From Gemmatimonadota bacterium (GTDB lineage Bacteria; Gemmatimonadota; Gemmatimonadetes; Gemmatimonadales; GWC2-71-9), in the NCBI GenBank assembly GCA_003221825.1, contig QHUE01000169.1:1-16297 (forward strand): 16,297 bases of DNA. Reading direction: 5' to 3'. Below the pieces are notes generated by a model. That model made no database searches and was not told the DNA's origin. It worked only from the letters and a program-made list of their open reading frames with translations. Positions 14,246 through 16,297 of the stretch are shown piece by piece. A program made the position numbers and the translations under genes. How positions within the stretch are numbered: position 1 is the first letter of the stretch; each line of letters starts with the position of its first letter.

Positions 14246-15454
14246 AAAGCGGTCCAGGACGCGGCGGCGCGCTTCCTTCATATCTGCGGCAGCGACTTCT
14301 ACTACGAGAGCTTCGCGGCGCTGTGCGAACGGCTCGCGCAGGTCGCGCCCGGGCCGAGCAAGAAGCGCGTGTTCCTCTCGAACTCCGGTACCGAAGCGGT
14401 CGAAGGCGCGATCAAGCTGCTGGTGTAAGACCTGTCCCATCTTGGCGCAGCGCTCGACCAGCTTGTTCTTCTTCAGGTAGTGCATCGTGGCGACACCGGC
14501 GGCGCAGGCGACGGGGTGATGCGAAAATGTCTGGGCATGCATGAAGGTGCCGGAGCCCTTGGCGATCGCGTCCACGATTTTCTCGGGCGCCGCAATCGCC
14601 GACAGCGCCGCGTACCCGCCGGAGATGCCCTTCCCCAACGTCATGATGTCTGGCGCAACGCCGTAGGGCTCGATCGCCCACCACGTGCCGGTGCGGCCGA
14701 CGCCCACGAGCACCTCATCGGCGATGAACAGCACGTCGTGCCGGTCGCAGATCTCCCGCACGCGGCGGAAGTATTCGGGACGCGGCGTCGAGCCACCGGT
14801 GGATGAGCCGCCGACCGGCTCCGCGATGAACGCCGCCACGTTCTCGGCGCCGAGCTGGGTGATCGCTTCTTCCAACACGTTGCCGCTGCAGACGGGACAG
14901 GATGCATTCTGGCCGCCGCATTCGCAGCGATAGGGATACGAAGCCGGGATGCGGTGCACGTCGACGAGCCAGGGGCGGAACATCGCTTTGTAGGCTTCCC
15001 GCGCGGACGCCGAGAGGGCGAGCAGCGTGCTGCCGTGATAGCCGGGGCCGAGCGCGATGATGCGGTTTTTGTCGGGACGGCCGCGCTCGATCCAGTACTG
15101 CCGCGCCAGTTTGAGCGCGGCCTCGACCGCCTCCGACCCACTACAAAGGAAGTAGAGCTTGGAGAGGTCGCCGGGGAGCGTCCCGGCCAGCTCGTCGGCG
15201 AGGTTTTCGACCGGCCCGTGCGTGAACATGGTGCCGGAGAGGTAGCCGAACTGGCGGCATTGCTCGGCGACCGAGGCGGCGATCTCGGGGTTCGAGTGCC
15301 CGATGTTGGCAACGTAGGCGCCGCCCACGGCGTCGAGGTAGCGCTTGCCGCGCTCGTCGATGAGCCAGCACCCCTCGCCGCGGACGATTTTGGGGTACTC
15401 GTAGCCGAGCTTGCGGTAGAAGACGTGGCTGCTCGGGTAGCGGTGGCTGGTCAC
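12995..15454 (-). CDS. Apparent fusion of two class-III PLP aminotransferases across an inverted segment
   Basis: One open frame of 819 codons starts at GTG 15454 (THRYPSSHVFYRKLG) and runs to 12995. It is not a natural-looking tandem fusion. Residues 1-345 are the front of one class-III aminotransferase. Residues 346-403 are the antisense translation of an aminotransferase segment and resemble no protein domain. Residues 404-819 are a second, nearly complete class-III aminotransferase. Both PLP lysines are present (Lys275, Lys665). Unbroken reading through the junction is possible only because the inverted segment happens to be open in this frame. If real, the product would have one truncated and one near-complete catalytic unit. 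Assembly error is a serious alternative. Confidence 0.75.
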   Translation of the reverse strand: MTSHRYPSSHVFYRKLGYEYPKIVRGEGCWLIDERGKRYLDAVGGAYVANIGHSNPEIAASVAEQCRQFGYLSGTMFTHGPVENLADELAGTLPGDLSKLYFLCSGSEAVEAALKLARQYWIERGRPDKNRIIALGPGYHGSTLLALSASAREAYKAMFRPWLVDVHRIPASYPYRCECGGQNASCPVCSGNVLEEAITQLGAENVAAFIAEPVGGSSTGGSTPRPEYFRRVREICDRHDVLFIADEVLVGVGRTGTWWAIEPYGVAPDIMTLGKGISGGYAALSAIAAPEKIVDAIAKGSGTFMHAQTFSHHPVACAAGVATMHYLKKNKLVERCAKMGQVLHQQLDRAFDRFGTGVREEHALLARPGRDLREPFAQRREALVVEVAAADMKEARRRVLDRFASTSYPKEYALAVARGQGPMVEDVDGNRFLDFMAGIAVASTGYGHPKVVKAVQDAAARFLHICGSDFYYESFAALCERLAQLAPGTSKKRVFLANSGTEAVEGAIKLARHSTGRPAIIGFLGAFHGRSYGGLSLTASKAVQRSGFAPFLPEIHHVPYGYRYRCEYCRGESECTTRCTSWIEEELFVKKVPPDSVAAIFVEPIQGEGGYVVPPAGYLKDLRAICDRYGILLVCDEVQCGVGRTGKMWACEYEGIEPDILLSAKGLGSGMPIGAIIAKESIMKWQPGAHGTTFGGNPVCCAAALATLDIVETELLPNVAKMGDRLISGARKLQDKYAAIGEVRGRGLMVGVEFVKDRTTREPAPDIPHEIVGRAFKKGLLLLGCGKSSLRLAPPLVVDEYDVDTALRIIDECLHEMSD
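13925..14098 (-). repeat. 174-base segment of aminotransferase B, native copy of an inverted repeat
   Basis: This stretch, read on the minus strand, encodes 58 residues of aminotransferase B from KAVQDAAARF to EAVEGAIKL. It aligns without gaps to the plus strand at 14246-14419, at 150 of 174 bases by my count. It is the intact partner, embedded in normal gene sequence. 147 bases separate the two arms. Confidence 0.93.
14246..14419 (+). repeat. 174-base inverted, diverged copy of the aminotransferase B segment
   Basis: Read on the plus strand this encodes the same 58 residues with three changes (Leu to Val, Thr to Pro, Ala to Ser). It differs from the partner at 24 bases, of which 21 are third codon positions. 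It is flanked exactly by the truncated end of aminotransferase A (from 14420) and the resumed start of aminotransferase B (to 14245). On the plus strand the frame ends shortly after, at TAA near 14426, so no complete protein is made in that direction. Confidence 0.93.
14420..15454 (-). pseudogene. Class-III aminotransferase A, C-terminally truncated
   Basis: These 345 codons match the start and PLP core of an omega-amino-acid-type class-III aminotransferase. Seen are GCWLIDERGKRYLDAVGG, the phosphate-binding CSGSEAVEAALKLAR (104-118), YHGST (139-143), a cysteine-bearing insert CECGGQNASCPVC (177-189), IAEPVGGSSTGG, IADEVLVGVGRTG with Asp246, and TLGKGISGG with Lys275 as the Schiff-base lysine. 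Sequence continues through KKNKLVERCAKMGQVLHQ and then stops being aminotransferase-like. About 90-110 residues of the C-terminal domain expected in this family, including a GRGLM-type segment, are absent. It is the first gene of the minus-strand run, with 126 bases to the divergent Uma2 gene. Confidence 0.78.
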
Positions 15455-15512
15455 GTCGCAAAGCTACTGCATAGACTGCCACCCGTCATTAACTTGCATC
15501 GCGGCGAGACAC

Positions 15513-15564
15513 TGGCCCCTCGTCCAATGGCAGGACAGCGGACTTTGGATTTGCTCACCCCGCG
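15513..15564 (+). pseudogene. Truncated tRNA-Gln (anticodon TTG) remnant
   Basis: The 5' three-fifths of a tRNA-Gln gene can be folded. It has acceptor strand TGGCCCC (15513-15519), D stem GTCC/GGAC (15522-15525 and 15533-15536) around AATGGCA, anticodon stem GCGGA/TTTGC (15538-15542 and 15550-15554), and loop CTTTGGA with anticodon TTG at 15545-15547. The usual T33 and purine 37 are present. Two G-T pairs weaken the anticodon stem. After the variable loop and a few T-stem-like bases (to about 15564) there is no TTCGA loop and no GGGGCCA to close the acceptor stem. The Uma2 Shine-Dalgarno site begins four bases later. It should be non-functional as a tRNA. Confidence 0.72.
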
Positions 15565-15567
15565 CCG

Positions 15568-15572
15568 AGGAG
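15568..15572 (+). promoter_or_regulatory. Shine-Dalgarno site fixing the Uma2 start
   Basis: AGGAG lies 8 bases before ATG 15581. It supports this start over the long upstream open frame, which is a shadow of the aminotransferase gene. It directly abuts the tRNA remnant. Confidence 0.7.
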
Positions 15573-15580
15573 CCGATACT

Positions 15581-16132
15581 ATGGGCATGGCCGCGCCGAT
15601 CTACTGGACCGCCGAGATGGTGCGTCAGCTCCCCGACGACGGCAATCGCTACGAAGTCGTCCACGGCGAGCTGTTAGTGACACCGGCCCCTCGGCTGAAT
15701 CACCAGTTGCTGGCAACACGGGCGAGCGTCGCGCTCGGCAACTACCTGGCGGAGGAGCCGGTCGGCATCGTGCTCACATCGCCAGCCGACATTTCCTGGG
15801 GGCGTCGGGACGTGCTCGTGCAGCCTGACGTGTTCGTCATCCCTCCCAATGAAGCGCGGACTGGTGACTGGACGCGTCTCCGGTCGCTGCTGTTGGTGAT
15901 CGAGGTGCTGAGTCCGTCAACGGCGCGCGCCGACCGGTTCACGAAGCGGCGCCGCTACCAGGAGGCTGGAGTCCCACTGTACTGGATCGTGGACGGTGAG
16001 GAGCAGCGGGTCGAGGTGTGGACGCCGGATGCGGAGCTTCCCACGGTCGAGAGCCAACGCCTCGTGTGGCATCCGGCGGGCGCCGGCCAGCCCTTCACGC
16101 TCGAGCTGGCCGACTTGTTCCGACCGATCTGA
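15581..16132 (+). CDS. Uma2 family protein (PD-(D/E)XK nuclease fold, DUF820)
   Basis: This 183-residue protein belongs to the Uma2/DUF820 family, which has a restriction-endonuclease-like fold and is often present in many copies per genome in Gemmatimonadota, cyanobacteria and others. Typical segments are WTAEMVRQLPDDGNRYEVVHGELLVTPAP near the N terminus, QPDVFVI with Asp83, LLLVIEVLSPSTARADR with Glu108 in the EVLSPS motif, and TKRRRYQEAGVPLYWIVD. Asp83 and Glu108 are the likely metal-binding acids. An ATG at 15587 is an alternative start, but spacing to AGGAG favours 15581. The biological role of the family is not established; a link to mobile elements is often suspected. Its leader contains a tRNA remnant, which fits arrival by rearrangement. 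Confidence 0.93.
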   Translation: MGMAAPIYWTAEMVRQLPDDGNRYEVVHGELLVTPAPRLNHQLLATRASVALGNYLAEEPVGIVLTSPADISWGRRDVLVQPDVFVIPPNEARTGDWTRLRSLLLVIEVLSPSTARADRFTKRRRYQEAGVPLYWIVDGEEQRVEVWTPDAELPTVESQRLVWHPAGAGQPFTLELADLFRPI

Positions 16133-16153
16133 TTGCGTCGATCGCGGTCCGAA

Positions 16154-16297
16154 TCAAGGCAGCACACCCAATGCCCGCGCGATGTTGATCCGGCCCTTGC
16201 CATAGTAGGGGTCAGTCCCGGGATCGCCAAGGTCGTCCGCCGTTTGGAGAATTCGCGCACGGATCAGCGCGGGATTGCCGTGACCCAGTTGCGCCAC
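16154..16297 (-). CDS. Subtilisin-family (S8) serine protease, C-terminal end only
   Basis: The last 47 codons of a gene that enters from the right edge. The protein end reads as the last helix and turn of a subtilase catalytic domain: NPALIRARILQTADDLGDPG, then TDPYYGKGRINIARALG and a stop. This pattern (bases after the catalytic-Ser helix, TA.DLG.PG followed by YGKGRIN..RA) is typical of S8 peptidases. The catalytic Asp, His and Ser lie outside the window, so activity cannot be judged. It converges on the Uma2 gene with 21 bases between stops. Confidence 0.78.
   Translation of the reverse strand: MAQLGHGNPALIRARILQTADDLGDPGTDPYYGKGRINIARALGVLP

Noticed and set aside
12989..14428. Plus-strand open frame of 479 codons in the aminotransferase region
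   Set aside because: Most of it is antisense to aminotransferase B. Only its last part (14246-14428) has meaning, and that is the inverted copy, not an independent gene.
14954..15580. N-terminal extension of the Uma2 open frame
   Set aside because: It is antisense to aminotransferase A and the tRNA remnant; AGGAG and the usual Uma2 N terminus place the start at 15581.
16120..16165. Possible terminator between the Uma2 and subtilase genes (TGATT ... AATCA)
   Set aside because: The inverted arms are only about five bases with a long loop and no T-run, too weak to call.

Overview
The window is GC-rich, gene-dense chromosomal DNA from an aerobic-looking, peptide- and amino-acid-using bacterium. 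I lean towards Gemmatimonadota or a relative. The reasons are the tight ATGA/GTGA gene overlaps, secreted PD40-propeller and CehA-type proteins, M13 and DUF885 peptidases, Uma2 genes and GC-rich palindromic repeats. This is inference; no marker here proves the phylum. No gene-free stretch exceeds 300 bases. Most sequence belongs to two long runs of same-strand genes that meet tail to tail near 7340-7353.

Left edge (1-1059): the 5' part of a thioredoxin gene (minus) is divergent from a methylmalonyl-CoA epimerase gene (plus). The epimerase gene converges on a small lipoprotein gene (minus).

Plus-strand run (1102-7353): pdxJ (vitamin B6), a 548-residue protein with three histidine-phosphotransfer-like modules, an LPG-synthase/flippase-type membrane protein, ispE (isoprenoid precursors) and a secreted M13 zinc metallopeptidase. 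The first four overlap and look translationally coupled.

Minus-strand run (15454 down to 7340): a class-III aminotransferase double ORF, the two subunits of a glutaconate-type CoA-transferase, a broken DUF885 peptidase-like gene, and a secreted six-blade PD40 propeller joined to a CehA/McbA metallohydrolase domain. The aminotransferase and CoA-transferase genes suggest amino-acid or amino-acid-derived carboxylate catabolism. With the secreted peptidases they fit a peptide-scavenging lifestyle.

Right edge (15455-16297): a truncated tRNA-Gln(UUG)-like remnant, a Uma2-family nuclease-fold gene (plus), and the C-terminal end of a subtilisin-family protease gene (minus).

The most notable structures are scars. 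(1) Between two aminotransferase genes lies a 174-base inverted, diverged copy of part of the second gene; 21 of its 24 differences fall at third codon positions. (2) Two identical 28-base perfect palindromes sit in frame inside one secreted-protein gene, one of them in its signal peptide. (3) The DUF885 gene has an apparent out-of-frame deletion at a 6-base repeat. (4) The flippase-like gene looks internally shortened. (5) A tRNA is cut off at its T arm. Several such lesions in 16 kb suggest either an unusually rearranged locus or a contig built from more than one strain. The triple phosphotransfer-like protein is the best candidate for an undescribed signalling component.
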